Positions 1-12,239 are shown, counted from the stretch's first letter. The stretch: 64,000 bases of DNA from Proteobacteria bacterium bin106 (GCA_002238945.1 MPNI01000004.1:1-64000); one strand, 5' to 3'. Notes: generated by a model from the sequence alone, not told the origin. Program-made: numbers and translations.

Positions 1-1
1 G

Positions 2-166
2 GCAGATACAGCGTTAAAAGATGCTATTCAACACATCAAAGATCGTCACTATGCTGATGAGTATAAGCAGTTCAAACAACCTATTCACCTCTTAGCGATG
101 GTTTTTAACAAGAAAGATCGTAATATTGTTGGGATTCTCCATGAGGAGTTAGATGATGGTTCGTAA
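2..166 (+). CDS. C-terminal fragment of an AAA-ATPase-like / PD-(D/E)XK nuclease superfamily protein, truncated by window start
   Basis: Open frame from base 2 to TAA at 164-166: ADTALKDAIQHIKDRHYADEYKQFKQPIHLLAMVFNKKDRNIVGILHEELDDGS; resembles the C-terminal nuclease domain of AAA-ATPase_like/DUF1703 proteins. Confidence 0.55.
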   Translation, partial: ADTALKDAIQHIKDRHYADEYKQFKQPIHLLAMVFNKKDRNIVGILHEELDDGS

Positions 167-506
167 GCGTTGTTAATCTTTGAGCTTGTATGGTGCCTAT
201 GGAGGCTTGTGTAGAGCTGCTCAGATATTTCTGTCCATGTAATGATGCATAAACACGTCTTCATGTTTTATTTTTTGGCTTTGATGATGTTACGTACATG
301 TCTCATGGTAAACATGTACTAGAACTTCCCTATGTCGTTATAAGCTAAGAATATAAAATATGCATATTGATGTAGTGTGAAATCTGGATAGGATAAAAAA
401 CAGTGTTTATTATCGGTTGTATGGGGGGGTTGTATAGAAAAGCCGTGAAGGAACTATGTAACGGTTAACAACCACCTAAGGAGATCGTGTTGCAAGCAGG
501 TGGTTG

Positions 507-545
507 CGTAATCTGTAAACGTAATCTGTAAACGTAATCTGTAAA
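507..545. repeat. 13-bp tandem repeat (cgtaatctgtaaa) x3
   Basis: Three exact adjacent copies at 507-519, 520-532, 533-545. Confidence 0.9.
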
Positions 546-748
546 TAGGTGCTGATGTAAAGTGCAAGCTGACAAGTAAATCCTTTCTCATCTGGTTACA
601 GATAGCATATGCTTTGGAGGTTAGCTGACAGTGTGTAGGTTTTTTCTTTGAAGGCAAGTTTATGGTGTAGCGGGCTATGGGTTGTGATAGGATTTGATGC
701 TGTATTGGGTAAATTTACTTAAGCCTCTTTTGGTTGTTGTTGTATAAA

Positions 749-1204
749 ATGAATGGATTGTTTTCTAAACAGCAGCAGCTGCATGTCGCTGGGTTGTTGC
801 GTCATATCTTGTTTTTAGCAGTCATGATTGTTGGGACTGTTGTTTATTGTGTGGTGGGACAAAAACATGACACATTGGTGGCAGCTGTGGCAGCAGGGTG
901 GTCGTTTACAGTGCTGGTATGTTTTGTATTGGGACATGTGGCATCGTTTGCTGCTGTGGGGCAAAGGGAGGACGAGCTATTAAGTCAGTTTAAATGGCCA
1001 TGGAAGCGTCTTTCTTATGGCTTTATGATAGCTAAGTGGCTGATTATAGGCCTGGGATTTTATGTGTTATGGAAAACAGACTATAAAAATACTCATATAT
1101 ATAGCTTATTGATAGGTGTGTTTTTGGGTTATGGTGTTTTTGTTTTAGCTTGTGTGATATCCCAGAAGCCTGCAAAACAAGAAGACCCCGCCGCTAAGCC
1201 ATAA
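749..1204 (+). CDS. AtpI-like small membrane protein upstream of atpB
   Basis: Four hydrophobic segments, about 150 aa, directly upstream of atpB; ORF track start 734, alternative start 749. Confidence 0.5.
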   Translation: MNGLFSKQQQLHVAGLLRHILFLAVMIVGTVVYCVVGQKHDTLVAAVAAGWSFTVLVCFVLGHVASFAAVGQREDELLSQFKWPWKRLSYGFMIAKWLIIGLGFYVLWKTDYKNTHIYSLLIGVFLGYGVFVLACVISQKPAKQEDPAAKP

Positions 1205-1270
1205 AACAATGTTCTTTGAGCTTTGGTAATATCATGACCATGATTTTGTAAACATTTTCTGTTAACTGAG

Positions 1271-2119
1271 GTGTGTGATTATATGAGATGTTTTGTGTTG
1301 GTGCGGTTAGCTGTATGGTGGTTGGTTGGCAGTGTTGTCTTCACAGGTGTGGCATGGGCAGCTGGTTCTGGTGGAGAAGACAGTGCGGTACCTACGTTTT
1401 TTAATATCTATCAACAGATTGCTTATGTGTTAGGGCTTTCTGAGAAGGTTTATCCTTTTATGAGTGCTCTATTGGCGCTTGCTGTGATTGCTGTGATGGG
1501 GCTGAGGTATCGTTCTTATGTTAGAAGGTGTCTTGCTAGTGATCAGCTAGAGCCTAAAGAAAAGTTTTCTTTAGAATCTCTTACAGAAACCATTGCCAAG
1601 TTTATTTATGATCTTTCTAAAGATCTTTTTTCAAAAGCGTCTCCCCATGGCACAGCTTTAATAGCATCTTTGTTTTTGTTTGTGTTGGTTATGAATCTTT
1701 CCGGGCTGATTCCTTTTTTGCCTCCTGGGTCTGGGGATTTTTCAGCCAATCTCGGCATAGGGCTTTCGGTGTTTGTGGTTTATCATGTTGCAGGCATACG
1801 GGCTCAAGGATTTTGGCCGTATATAAAGCACTTTAGTGGTCCTAAAGTGAACATTCCAGTGCTGGGTTTATTGCTGCCTATTTTGATCTTTGTGGTAGAG
1901 ATTATCTCTCACAGCTTTCGTCCAGTTTCCTTGAGTCTGAGATTGATGGGTAATATCTTTGGAGACCATATGCTGGTGGGAGTGTTTACTGGCATGGTGA
2001 CATGGTTTATACCATCTCTTTTGTTGTTCTTTGGTGTGCTGGTTTCCATCGTACAGGCTTTTGTGTTCTCATTACTTAGTGGAATTTATCTTTCCATGGC
2101 AGTATCAGAGGATCATTGA
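1271..2119 (+). CDS. atpB: F0F1 ATP synthase subunit a
   Basis: Motif RPVSLSLRLMGNIFGDHMLVG; position before atpE; start may be the ATG at 1283. Confidence 0.95.
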   Translation: MCDYMRCFVLVRLAVWWLVGSVVFTGVAWAAGSGGEDSAVPTFFNIYQQIAYVLGLSEKVYPFMSALLALAVIAVMGLRYRSYVRRCLASDQLEPKEKFSLESLTETIAKFIYDLSKDLFSKASPHGTALIASLFLFVLVMNLSGLIPFLPPGSGDFSANLGIGLSVFVVYHVAGIRAQGFWPYIKHFSGPKVNIPVLGLLLPILIFVVEIISHSFRPVSLSLRLMGNIFGDHMLVGVFTGMVTWFIPSLLLFFGVLVSIVQAFVFSLLSGIYLSMAVSEDH

Positions 2120-2233
2120 TAATATGTTGCAAACATAGAAACGTCTTGTTAGAGTTCACAACAAGTTGTTATCTAAATCTATGTGTTCTTGGTTTTTTAA
2201 TCGTTTTATTTCATTTAATTGAGGGAGTGAATC

Positions 2234-2458
2234 ATGGAGCAGGGACTTGTTGCTTTGGCTGCAGGCTTAGCTATTGGATTGGGAGCTTTTGGAGCGGCTA
2301 CAGCACAGGCAAAAGCAGCAGCTGCCACATTTGAAGGTGTTACACGTAATCCATCTTCAAAAGATGCTGTGTTTGTACCATTTATCTTGGCTCTGGCTTT
2401 TATGGAATTCCAAGCGATCTTGGCATTTATTGTGGCGTTTTTACTTCTCCAAGGTTAA
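2234..2458 (+). CDS. atpE: F0F1 ATP synthase subunit c
   Basis: 74 aa, two hydrophobic hairpin helices, GVTRNP loop, carboxylate in TM2 (FMEFQ); GAGGGAG RBS. Confidence 0.93.
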   Translation: MEQGLVALAAGLAIGLGAFGAATAQAKAAAATFEGVTRNPSSKDAVFVPFILALAFMEFQAILAFIVAFLLLQG

Positions 2459-2708
2459 TTTAAAAGCAGGCGCTCAAAAGCAATCTTTCCGTATGGCTCA
2501 TATTCTGAAATATGATGTGAGCAAAAGAATATGAGTCATTATGAGTAATAGTAACTATGAGCCATAAAAACACAGATGAAACGGCAGTTAAGGTTGTATA
2601 AGACAGTAAAGAAAGTGGGTTTTGTGCGCTTGCCTTGTGGTTCTTATTTCTAGGGCCTATACCTATAATAAGCGGTATCAAAAACGTACAAAAAGAGCTT
2701 ATATTTCG

Positions 2709-2722
2709 GTTTCATATGAAAC
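2709..2722. promoter_or_regulatory. Candidate parS-like palindrome GTTTCATATGAAAC
   Basis: Perfect 14-bp palindrome 72 bp upstream of parA; matches parS core GTTTCACGTGAAAC at 12 of 14 positions. Confidence 0.5.
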
Positions 2723-2793
2723 GAAAAACAGCAAAAAAAGACAGTTATATCAGGCACTTACACACATTTTTGGGAAGAGGCTAAAAAAGAGCT

Positions 2794-3657
2794 ATGGCAC
2801 ATATTTTGGCTATTTCCAATCAAAAAGGCGGTGTGGGAAAAACCACTACAGCTGTGAATTTAGCAGCTAGCATAGCAGCATCAGAGCGGCGTGTGTTGTT
2901 GGTGGATTTGGATCCTCAATCCAATGCTAGTTCTGGTTTAGGTGTTTTTGAAACAGACATTAATAAAGATATGTATCACGTGTTGGTAGATGAATGTCCC
3001 CTTTCTGAGGTTATTGTCCACAGTGAGTTGGAATATCTTGATGTGGCTCCAGCCTCTCAAGATCTTATTGGTTCTGAGGTGGAGTTGGTGTCCGTGATTG
3101 GTAGGGAGGTGCGCTTACAAGAGGCTTTAGAGTCATATAAAATGCATTACGCTTATATCATCATCGATTGTCCTCCTGCCCTTGGTCTTTTAACGGTTAA
3201 TGCTTTAACAGCAGCGGATAGTGTCTTGATTCCCTTGCAAACAGAATATTATGCTTTGGAGGGATTATCTCAGTTGATGAAAACCATCGCCTTGATTCAA
3301 AAGCGTTTGAATCCTCGCCTGGATGTTGAAGGTATTCTCTTGACTATGTTTGATAAGCGTAATCGGTTATGCCAAGATGTTGAGCGTGACGTACGCAAAG
3401 CTTTTCAAGATAAAGTGTTTCCTGTGGTGGTGCCTCGTAATGTCAAGCTTTCGGAAGCTCCTTCTTATGGCAAACCTTGTCTTCTTTATGATGTATCTAG
3501 CAAGGGAGCTTTGAGCTATTTGGAATTAGCTCGTTTGTTGATAGTGCGTCATGATTCTGCAGAGAGTCCTTCTAACGGCTCCACAGGAGAGTCTTCTGCT
3601 GCTTCTTCTGTGGTGTCATCTCAGGTCCCTTCTACTCATAGCGAAAGGAGAGTGTGA
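2794..3657 (+). CDS. parA: Chromosome partitioning ATPase ParA/Soj
   Basis: Deviant Walker A KGGVGKTTTAVNLAA, DLDPQSNASSGLG, DCPPALGLLTVNAL. Confidence 0.95.
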   Translation: MAHILAISNQKGGVGKTTTAVNLAASIAASERRVLLVDLDPQSNASSGLGVFETDINKDMYHVLVDECPLSEVIVHSELEYLDVAPASQDLIGSEVELVSVIGREVRLQEALESYKMHYAYIIIDCPPALGLLTVNALTAADSVLIPLQTEYYALEGLSQLMKTIALIQKRLNPRLDVEGILLTMFDKRNRLCQDVERDVRKAFQDKVFPVVVPRNVKLSEAPSYGKPCLLYDVSSKGALSYLELARLLIVRHDSAESPSNGSTGESSAASSVVSSQVPSTHSERRV

Positions 3658-4595
3658 TGCAAGGATCACAAAAGCATCGGAAGTCAGGGCTGGGCCGAGG
3701 AATAGAAGCTTTGCTTGGAGAAGAAGATGTGAGTCGTACGATACGTGGTGCTAGTAAACGTGATGTTTCTGCAGCGGGTGGTCTGCCGTCATCGCCTCTT
3801 AAGGAGGTGGATATTCGTCTTGTGGCACCTAATCCCCAACAGCCACGTAAACATTTTAGTGCCCAAGAGCTCTCGGAGTTGGCTTCTAGTATTCGTCGTG
3901 ATGGTGTGTTGCAGCCTATTGTGGTAACGAAACAGCGCAATGTTTATTATGTGGTGGCAGGTGAGCGCCGTTTGCGTGCTGCAAAGGAAGCGGGGCTGAG
4001 CACGGTACCGGTGCTGATTAAAAAAGGTGTTAGTGATCGTGATCGCTTGCGGTTAGCTCTTGTGGAAAATATTCAGCGTTCCAATTTGAATATTTTTGAA
4101 GAAGCTTTGGCGTATAAGAGTCTGATGGAAAACTTTGCTCTTTCTCAGTCAGAGTGTGGAGAGTTGGTGGGTAAAAACCGTTCTACGGTGGCTAATGCCA
4201 TTCGCATGTTGGACTTACCGGCTCCTTTGCATAACGACATTGTTTCGGGTGTGATTTCAACGGGGCATGCGCGAGCGTTGTTGTCACTGCCTACAGCTGA
4301 TCAGCAGCTGGAGGTGGCTGATTTGGTTAAAGAGCGCAAAATGACCGTGCGTGACACAGAGGATATGTGTCGGGGCAAGAAAAACCAAAAACGTGCTCCT
4401 TATAAGCGCCGTGGTGTTTCTGGTGCTGCTGTGGATCCCAATATTCAACGGATGGCAGATCATCTTCGCGAGAGTTTGGCCACTAAGGTAAAGATTGCTG
4501 GCAGTAGTGAAAAGGGCATTATTGAATTGCATTACTATTCGGCTGAGGAGCTTCAGCGTCTTGTTGGGTGTATGGGTGTGAATTTTGAGTTGTAG
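3657..4595 (+). CDS. parB: Chromosome partitioning protein ParB/Spo0J
   Basis: NPQQPRKHF, GERRLRAAKEAG, LVENIQRSNLNIFEEA; TGATG overlap with parA. Confidence 0.95.
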   Translation: MQGSQKHRKSGLGRGIEALLGEEDVSRTIRGASKRDVSAAGGLPSSPLKEVDIRLVAPNPQQPRKHFSAQELSELASSIRRDGVLQPIVVTKQRNVYYVVAGERRLRAAKEAGLSTVPVLIKKGVSDRDRLRLALVENIQRSNLNIFEEALAYKSLMENFALSQSECGELVGKNRSTVANAIRMLDLPAPLHNDIVSGVISTGHARALLSLPTADQQLEVADLVKERKMTVRDTEDMCRGKKNQKRAPYKRRGVSGAAVDPNIQRMADHLRESLATKVKIAGSSEKGIIELHYYSAEELQRLVGCMGVNFEL

Positions 4596-4631
4596 TTGTT
4601 GTGTGGGGTTGTTTACGAGAAGGATGGCATT

Positions 4632-5072
4632 ATGGCGGGTATTAATTTAACGCCTCAGGTCCCGGTGATTTTAGGGCAAGCTTTTGTTTTCGCTCTAGCT
4701 TATATGCTTGTGAAGCGCTTGATTATGGAGCCTTATGCGGCTTTGCGCAAGCGTCGGGAATCTGTGACACAGGATGTGGTTTATGATGTCACAGGTATTT
4801 ATAGCACTATTGAAGAGCGCAGGCTGCAGATGAAAGAGGATAGAGAAGCAACACTTGCTGTGATGCAACAGCAGCGTGAAGAGGCTCGCCAAGCAGCCTA
4901 TGAAGAGGCAAAGCAGATTGTAACTAAGTCGCAACAAGAGGCAGATGATCAAGTGGCATCTCATGCGAGCAAGGTTGCAGAGTTATTAAGTCAAGAAAAG
5001 CCAGCCGGTGTTCGGTTAGCCCAAAGTCTTGCGGGCGATATTTGGCAGCAGGTGTTATCGGATTCGAGATAA
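4632..5072 (+). CDS. F0F1 ATP synthase subunit b' (first b-type subunit)
   Basis: N-terminal TM helix plus long charged coiled coil; two adjacent b-type genes. Confidence 0.8.
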   Translation: MAGINLTPQVPVILGQAFVFALAYMLVKRLIMEPYAALRKRRESVTQDVVYDVTGIYSTIEERRLQMKEDREATLAVMQQQREEARQAAYEEAKQIVTKSQQEADDQVASHASKVAELLSQEKPAGVRLAQSLAGDIWQQVLSDSR

Positions 5073-5107
5073 ATGGTTTTTGGGTGTGGAGTTAGAGGTA
5101 AAAAGCA

Positions 5108-5620
5108 TTGAGTGGAATAGATTTTCATAGTTTTTATGTGCCCATGATCAACTTTATGGTTTTTGGGATACTGTTTTTTTTGGCCTTTCGTTCGTTGTTT
5201 AGGGGTATGGCTAAGGCGCAAAAAGAGGAGTTTCTGCAAGCTAAGCTTGAGGCTCAGGCAGAAAAAAAGGCTGCAGAAAATATGTTAAATGAAGTGTTGT
5301 TTGAAGAAAGAGAGCTAGCTAAAAAACTTCATGCCATCAAAGAGCAGGCGGTAGTAGATAATCAAAGCAGAGCAGAGCAGTTGATCAAGGATGCAGAGTT
5401 TCATGCAGCTCATATTCTTGAGGAATCTAAGCGTTTGATTGATGCAGAGTATGAGCGAGCTCGTCAAAAGCTTCAAAAAGAGCTTCTTAGCCAGTTGGAA
5501 GCGTGTATTGCTGATCAGGCCCCTAAGTTTCTTACCGCTAAGAAAAAACAATCTTATACAGCAGCACAGCTGAGTGTTTTACAGCAGTGTGCATCCCCAT
5601 CACAGCCAAAAGAGAGCTAA
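5108..5620 (+). CDS. atpF: F0F1 ATP synthase subunit b
   Basis: TM helix (MINFMVFGILFFLAFRSLF) plus coiled coil, upstream of atpH; TTG start per ORF track. Confidence 0.82.
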   Translation: MSGIDFHSFYVPMINFMVFGILFFLAFRSLFRGMAKAQKEEFLQAKLEAQAEKKAAENMLNEVLFEERELAKKLHAIKEQAVVDNQSRAEQLIKDAEFHAAHILEESKRLIDAEYERARQKLQKELLSQLEACIADQAPKFLTAKKKQSYTAAQLSVLQQCASPSQPKES

Positions 5621-5627
5621 GTTTGTT

Positions 5628-6197
5628 ATGTCTGATGTTTTAAGTCGCGATACGGTGGCGCGTTGTTATGGCAATGCTTTGTTTGATGTTATGAGTGCGA
5701 GTGAGAGCTTTGCTGATGACGTGAGAGATTTTGTGTATTTGGCAGATTTGGTGTCAATAGCTGAGATGAAGGCTTTTTGGAGCTCTCCTTGGGAGTCGCT
5801 TGAGCGTAAGCAGCGTTTTTTAAGAGAAGTGGTGTTATCAGAAGTTGTAGGATATTTTTCTGAGGCGATATGTAACGCTTTAGAGGTGATGTTAGCTGAG
5901 CAAAGAATGGACATTGTTTTGGGTGCAGCAAAGGTACTTCAAGATTTAGCAAGAAGTCATCTTCAAGAACTCAAAGGAGTGGTGGTGTTTGCAGAACCTC
6001 AGCCTCAAGAGTTTGTTATGGCTGTAAAGAAAGGTGCTCAGCTTATCTTTGGTGATTTCTTGGAGCTTGTGGAGCGTGTTGATCCAGAACTTATTGCTGG
6101 GTTTGAAGTGAGGGTTGGGAATTTGCGTTATGATGCATCTCTTGCAAATCATGTAGCTCATTTAAAGAGTTATTTAGCGGCACAGCAAGAGTATTGA
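5628..6197 (+). CDS. atpH: F0F1 ATP synthase subunit delta
   Basis: RDTVARCYGNALFDV, C-terminal region typical of delta/OSCP, syntenic before atpA. Confidence 0.87.
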   Translation: MSDVLSRDTVARCYGNALFDVMSASESFADDVRDFVYLADLVSIAEMKAFWSSPWESLERKQRFLREVVLSEVVGYFSEAICNALEVMLAEQRMDIVLGAAKVLQDLARSHLQELKGVVVFAEPQPQEFVMAVKKGAQLIFGDFLELVERVDPELIAGFEVRVGNLRYDASLANHVAHLKSYLAAQQEY

Positions 6198-6310
6198 GGG
6201 TATTGTATGAATCCATGGGCTTTTTGGTTTGCGGCTGCATGGATGATGAATATATGGGTATGAGCATAAGAGCATAAACCGTGGTTGTTGATGAGAGGGA
6301 AGGATAGTCA

Positions 6311-7870
6311 ATGAAAGAAATCCAGGTGGATGAAGTCAGGCAAGTGATTGCAGAGAAGATTCGTTCATTTCAGCATGATGTGGATATACAAGAAACCGGA
6401 GCGGTATTGGTAGTGGGTGATGGAGTGGCTCATATCTATGGCTTGGAAAGAGTCATGGTGGGTGAGCTTGTGGAATTCTTTGGTAGTACCTCTGGTAACA
6501 CAGCGAGTCACACAGCGAGTCACACAGCGAGTCACACAAGAGGTGTGGTATTGAGTCTTGAAGAGAATTATGTGGGTGTGGCGGTGTTAGGTGATAAAGC
6601 TGCCGTGAAAGAAGGAGATCAAGTTAGGCGTTTAAAAACCATCAACTCGGTACCGGTAGGAGAGGGTTTGCTTGGTCGTGTGATTGATGCTGCTGGTGAG
6701 CCACTGGATGGTAAGGGGGCTATTGAGGCTGTAACTCATGCAACTGTGGAGGTGAAAGCTCCTGGTATTATTCAAAGACAATCGGTTCATGAGCCACTTC
6801 AGACTGGTTTAAAGTGTGTGGATTCCATGGTTCCTATTGGTCGTGGCCAAAGGGAGTTGATTATGGGCGATCGCCAAACCGGTAAAACAGCTATTGCTAT
6901 TGACACCATATTGAATCAAAAAGGCAAAGATGTAGTGTGTGTTTATGTGGCTATTGGTCAAAAGCGCTCTACGGTTGCTCAAATCGTTGACCGTCTTGCT
7001 GCTGCTGACTCAATGGATTACACCATTGTTGTTTCCGCTCCTTCTACGGATCCAGCGGCTATGCAGTTTTTGGCTCCTTATGCTGGGGTAGCTGTTGCTG
7101 AATGGTTTATGCAGCAAGGTAGGCATTGTTTGGTGGTTTATGATGATCTTTCTAAGCAGGCTGTTGCGTATCGTGAATTGTCTTTATTGTTGAGGCGTTC
7201 TCCGGGTCGAGAGGCTTATCCTGGTGATGTTTTTTACATTCATTCCCGTCTTCTGGAAAGGGCTTGCAAGCTTTCTGATGATCTTGGTGCGGGTTCTATT
7301 ACGGCATTGCCTATTGTGGAAACACAGGCAGGTGATATTTCAGCTTACGTTCCTACCAATGTGATATCCATCACCGATGGTCAGATCTTTTTGGAGTCGG
7401 ATTTGTTTTTTTCAGGTATCCGTCCTGCTATTAATGCTGGGCAGTCGGTATCACGGGTGGGTGGTTCGGCACAGATTCCGGCTATGAAAAAAGTTTCTGG
7501 GACGGTGCGTTTAGAGTTGGCTCAGTATCGAGAATTAGCTGCTTTTGCTCAGTTTGGTTCGGATCTTGATGTAGCTACTCAAAAAACCCTTAAGCGTGGT
7601 GAAGTGTTAGTGGAAATATTGAAGCAGTCTCAATACAGTCCTTTAGAGGTAGGTTTGCAGGTTGCTACCCTTTATGCGGCAACTCAGGGGTATTTAGATG
7701 AGTATGAGGTATCTTCTTTGAAAGGTTATGAGGTAGGCCTTCATGCCTTGCTTGCTGAAGAGCATGCTGCTTGGTTGGCTCAGGTGGCTGGTGGTGCGAA
7801 ATTGTCAGGTGATTTAGAAACCGAATTGCGCAATGTATTGGATGCTTATAAAGAGAGGTTTACGGCTTAG
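6311..7870 (+). CDS. atpA: F0F1 ATP synthase subunit alpha
   Basis: [53 protein letters not shown]. Confidence 0.98.
   Translation: MKEIQVDEVRQVIAEKIRSFQHDVDIQETGAVLVVGDGVAHIYGLERVMVGELVEFFGSTSGNTASHTASHTASHTRGVVLSLEENYVGVAVLGDKAAVKEGDQVRRLKTINSVPVGEGLLGRVIDAAGEPLDGKGAIEAVTHATVEVKAPGIIQRQSVHEPLQTGLKCVDSMVPIGRGQRELIMGDRQTGKTAIAIDTILNQKGKDVVCVYVAIGQKRSTVAQIVDRLAAADSMDYTIVVSAPSTDPAAMQFLAPYAGVAVAEWFMQQGRHCLVVYDDLSKQAVAYRELSLLLRRSPGREAYPGDVFYIHSRLLERACKLSDDLGAGSITALPIVETQAGDISAYVPTNVISITDGQIFLESDLFFSGIRPAINAGQSVSRVGGSAQIPAMKKVSGTVRLELAQYRELAAFAQFGSDLDVATQKTLKRGEVLVEILKQSQYSPLEVGLQVATLYAATQGYLDEYEVSSLKGYEVGLHALLAEEHAAWLAQVAGGAKLSGDLETELRNVLDAYKERFTA
6499..6538. repeat. 12-bp tandem repeat (cacagcgagtca) x3 plus partial, in frame inside atpA
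   Basis: Encodes [14 protein letters not shown]. Confidence 0.95.
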
Positions 7871-8820
7871 TGGCTAGTTTGAAGGAAACAAAACGTCGTA
7901 TTGGCAGTGTTAAAAACACAGAAAAAATCACCAATGCTATGCAGCTGGTGTCAGCTTCAAAGTATGCGCGTACCTTGCATAAAAAACAGGTAGCAGCTAA
8001 GTATTTATCTCATCTCAGCTCTATGCTAGATCGGTGTGTCAAGGAAGCTCATCTCAGTAAACATCATAAAGCCCAAGCAGGTCAAACACATATAAAAAAC
8101 AGTGTTTTGGCAGCTTACCAAACCCCAGGTGATGTGATGGCAAGCCAAAACACATCACCCAAAGAGTTGCTGGTGGTATTGAGTGCGGATCGTGGTTTAT
8201 GTGGGGCTTTGAATGCACAGCTGATTAAAAAGGCTGCAAGTGAAATAACAGCCTTACAGGGTAGGCAGGTGGAGGTGTTGTTGTGGGGTAAAAAAGCTTG
8301 GACTTTGGCTTCACAGAGTCAAGCGGGTTCAGCTACATTCTTAGAGCGTTGTACTTACAGCCAGATGGCTCAAGAGGGTGTGGTGTTTGCTAAGAGTGGG
8401 GAGTTTCTTGCCGGTTTTCAAGCAGGACGTTGGCAGCGGGTACGTTATGTACTACCGGTGTTTGAAAATGTTCTTGTACAAAACCCTTTATGCCAAACGC
8501 TTTTGCCTTTGGATGTAGAGGCTTTGCAAAAAGAATTTTCTGATCAGGATAGCAGCAGCTATGGTGTGAAACTGTTAAGTGAGCCAGCCAGTGATGAGTT
8601 AGCAGTGATGTTGGCCTCTCAGGTGTTGTATGCGCAGATGCATTACGCACTTTTGGAAATGGAGGTATGTGAGCATGCAGCGCGGATGACGGCTATGGAT
8701 AATGCTACAAAAAACGCCAGTGAAGTCATCAAACAGCTTACTTTAGAATACAATCGCGTGCGTCAGGCAGCTATTACAACGGAGTTGGTCGAAATCACCA
8801 GTGGTGCCGAGGCTTTATAA
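7870..8820 (+). CDS. atpG: F0F1 ATP synthase subunit gamma
   Basis: KETKRRIGSVKNTEKITNAMQLVSASKY and C-terminal MTAMDNATKNASEVI; GTG start overlaps the atpA TAG by 1 nt. Confidence 0.96.
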   Translation: MASLKETKRRIGSVKNTEKITNAMQLVSASKYARTLHKKQVAAKYLSHLSSMLDRCVKEAHLSKHHKAQAGQTHIKNSVLAAYQTPGDVMASQNTSPKELLVVLSADRGLCGALNAQLIKKAASEITALQGRQVEVLLWGKKAWTLASQSQAGSATFLERCTYSQMAQEGVVFAKSGEFLAGFQAGRWQRVRYVLPVFENVLVQNPLCQTLLPLDVEALQKEFSDQDSSSYGVKLLSEPASDELAVMLASQVLYAQMHYALLEMEVCEHAARMTAMDNATKNASEVIKQLTLEYNRVRQAAITTELVEITSGAEAL

Positions 8821-8903
8821 TCATGAGGCCGTCTAAAAACGTATGAACTAGTAAACATGAGCTTAGGAAACACAACCCATAATATCAAAAAACCTATTGT
8901 TAA

Positions 8904-10412
<1,509 letters not shown>

Positions 10413-10739
10413 TAGTTGTATCTTCTTCTACGAAGCTCAAAAACCTTATCATAGCCTTGTTGCGGTGTTGAGATGGTTGGTGGCCGAGATGGGTGGTATA
10501 AGTTTTGTATTGTATTGATATGATTATGATATATGATACGGACAAAGCTTGAAGTGCCGCGAGCCGTTTAAAAAAGGACAGCAGTAAACGAGCTATCAAT
10601 TTTTAAGAACCGCGTGTGACGCTTGCCAAGAACCCGCTTGCTACTTGCTAAGAACCATTGTGGGTTTATGCGAGCTGATATATGTATTGAAATATGTGAA
10701 TATGGAATTTTAAGAGTTTATTTTCAGGGAATAGTAGTG

Positions 10740-11261
10740 ATGTTTACTGAGTCAAAGTTACGTGTAAAAGTGCTTTCTGCAAGTGAAGAGCTGGGTGATT
10801 ATCCGGCTTGGGAAGTTCGTATTCCATCACATAAAGGTGAGATGGGTGTGCGTCCATCTCACAGTCCTTTGCTAGGAGCCCTTTCTGTGGGAGTGGTACG
10901 TATTCAATCGGAACAGGTATCTCGTGGTGATCTCCACTGGTTTTTTGTTTCAGGTGGCTTTTTTGAAATAACCGATAGTTCTTTGGTCTTGCTTGTAGAT
11001 ACATGGGAAGAAGCTTCATCTATTGATTTTGCTAGAGCTGATGAGGCTCGCGAGCGTGCTTTAGGGCATTTGAAGGCAAGTGATAGCAAGGTAGATATTC
11101 CGCGTGCTCTTGCAGCTCTTAAAAGAGCTGAAGCACGATTGTCTTTAAAAGAGGTGCTAAAGCACGGTGGTATAGCAGCTCCTCGTAATCCTTCTACTCG
11201 AAGTAGCTCTTCGGGCTCATCATCTGTGAGTGAAAAAGAACGCGCTGTGGTGAATGCATAG
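10740..11261 (+). CDS. atpC: F0F1 ATP synthase subunit epsilon
   Basis: N-terminal beta domain (LRVKVLSASEELG...GEMGVRPSHSPLLGAL), C-terminal helices; ORF track starts at 10623 but ATG 10740 fits the family. Confidence 0.88.
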   Translation: MFTESKLRVKVLSASEELGDYPAWEVRIPSHKGEMGVRPSHSPLLGALSVGVVRIQSEQVSRGDLHWFFVSGGFFEITDSSLVLLVDTWEEASSIDFARADEARERALGHLKASDSKVDIPRALAALKRAEARLSLKEVLKHGGIAAPRNPSTRSSSSGSSSVSEKERAVVNA

Positions 11262-11498
11262 CTTGGTGTATTTGAGCGTAATGGGTATTCTTGATCCTTT
11301 CTTCACGTGTCACGAGATCTCGCTATCGGTGATCAAAGATAATGTATTTATGGATGTCTACGGAGCACAGCTCGAAGGAGATTTCTGTAATGATGCTAGC
11401 GTTTATGACAAGCAAAAATAAGTGCTGGTGTGAGTAAAAAATAAAATGCAAGAGCTTTGCTATGTGTTGTCATTGAGTTTCTGGTCTAGGCTAGCTAT

Positions 11499-12041
11499 TC
11501 ATTTAGTACGCCTTGTTGTAGATTTTTGATAGCGAGTACAAATTTCTTCTATCACCTTTTTAACTTTCAAGGGCGTTTTCACAACCTTCATCTTCACTTT
11601 TACCGTTCCTCTACCAGTAACAATAATCGTACCAAACCCGAAAATCCGCCCAAAAATACCCTGATTTATACTCACTGATTCTACCGCCTCTAATCGCAGC
11701 TCGCATGTTTTCCTTGTTATGATGCCATGTTTTTCTATAATCCGACGATTGGTTATGCCATACTCAAAGCTTCTATAGAAAAAATACAATATAGCAAGAA
11801 ATCCGAAAAGCTCCGTAAAGCGCCAAAAGATTTTTGTAGCTTCTTGGGAAAAGAAAGGCATCACAGTAAACTTATCATTTATTATCGTCATACTTAAAAT
11901 GACTGTTATTAGTAACATATATAGTAACATATATGCAATCCAAAACGCGGGGTAGAGAACAATGGTCGGCATAATAAATAGGTGTACTTTAAAAGTAGAT
12001 AGAATCCTTTCATTACGAGCCAAAGATTTTTTTATGTACAA
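11499..12041 (-). CDS. Membrane protein with bacterial PH-like domain (bPH2/DUF304-type)
   Basis: Two TM segments followed by YGITNRRIIEKHGIITRKTCELRLEAVESVSINQGIFGRIFGFGTIIVTGRGT. Confidence 0.75.
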   Translation of the reverse strand: MYIKKSLARNERILSTFKVHLFIMPTIVLYPAFWIAYMLLYMLLITVILSMTIINDKFTVMPFFSQEATKIFWRFTELFGFLAILYFFYRSFEYGITNRRIIEKHGIITRKTCELRLEAVESVSINQGIFGRIFGFGTIIVTGRGTVKVKMKVVKTPLKVKKVIEEICTRYQKSTTRRTK

Positions 12042-12239
12042 TTCAAGAAGCTCCTATGCATTGTCTGTTTTCAAGTTACGTCCCCACCAAAACTAGGACC
12101 GCAAAATCCACCACTTCACCTTTATGCCATCACCTCAACCCTTTCAAAGTTTCTCATCAAAAACGAAATTCTTGTGCTTCAAATACAGCGCCAAGGTTAA
12201 TAGTTAAGCCTCTCAAAAGGCCTGTTTAAGCCTTCTAAC

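Noticed and set aside
454-657. 67-aa minus-strand ORF near the left edge
   Set aside because: No recognisable motif or RBS; contains the 13-bp repeat; probably noncoding.
11262-11498. Possible ncRNA or riboswitch after atpC
   Set aside because: No recognisable conserved element; cannot be supported by eye.
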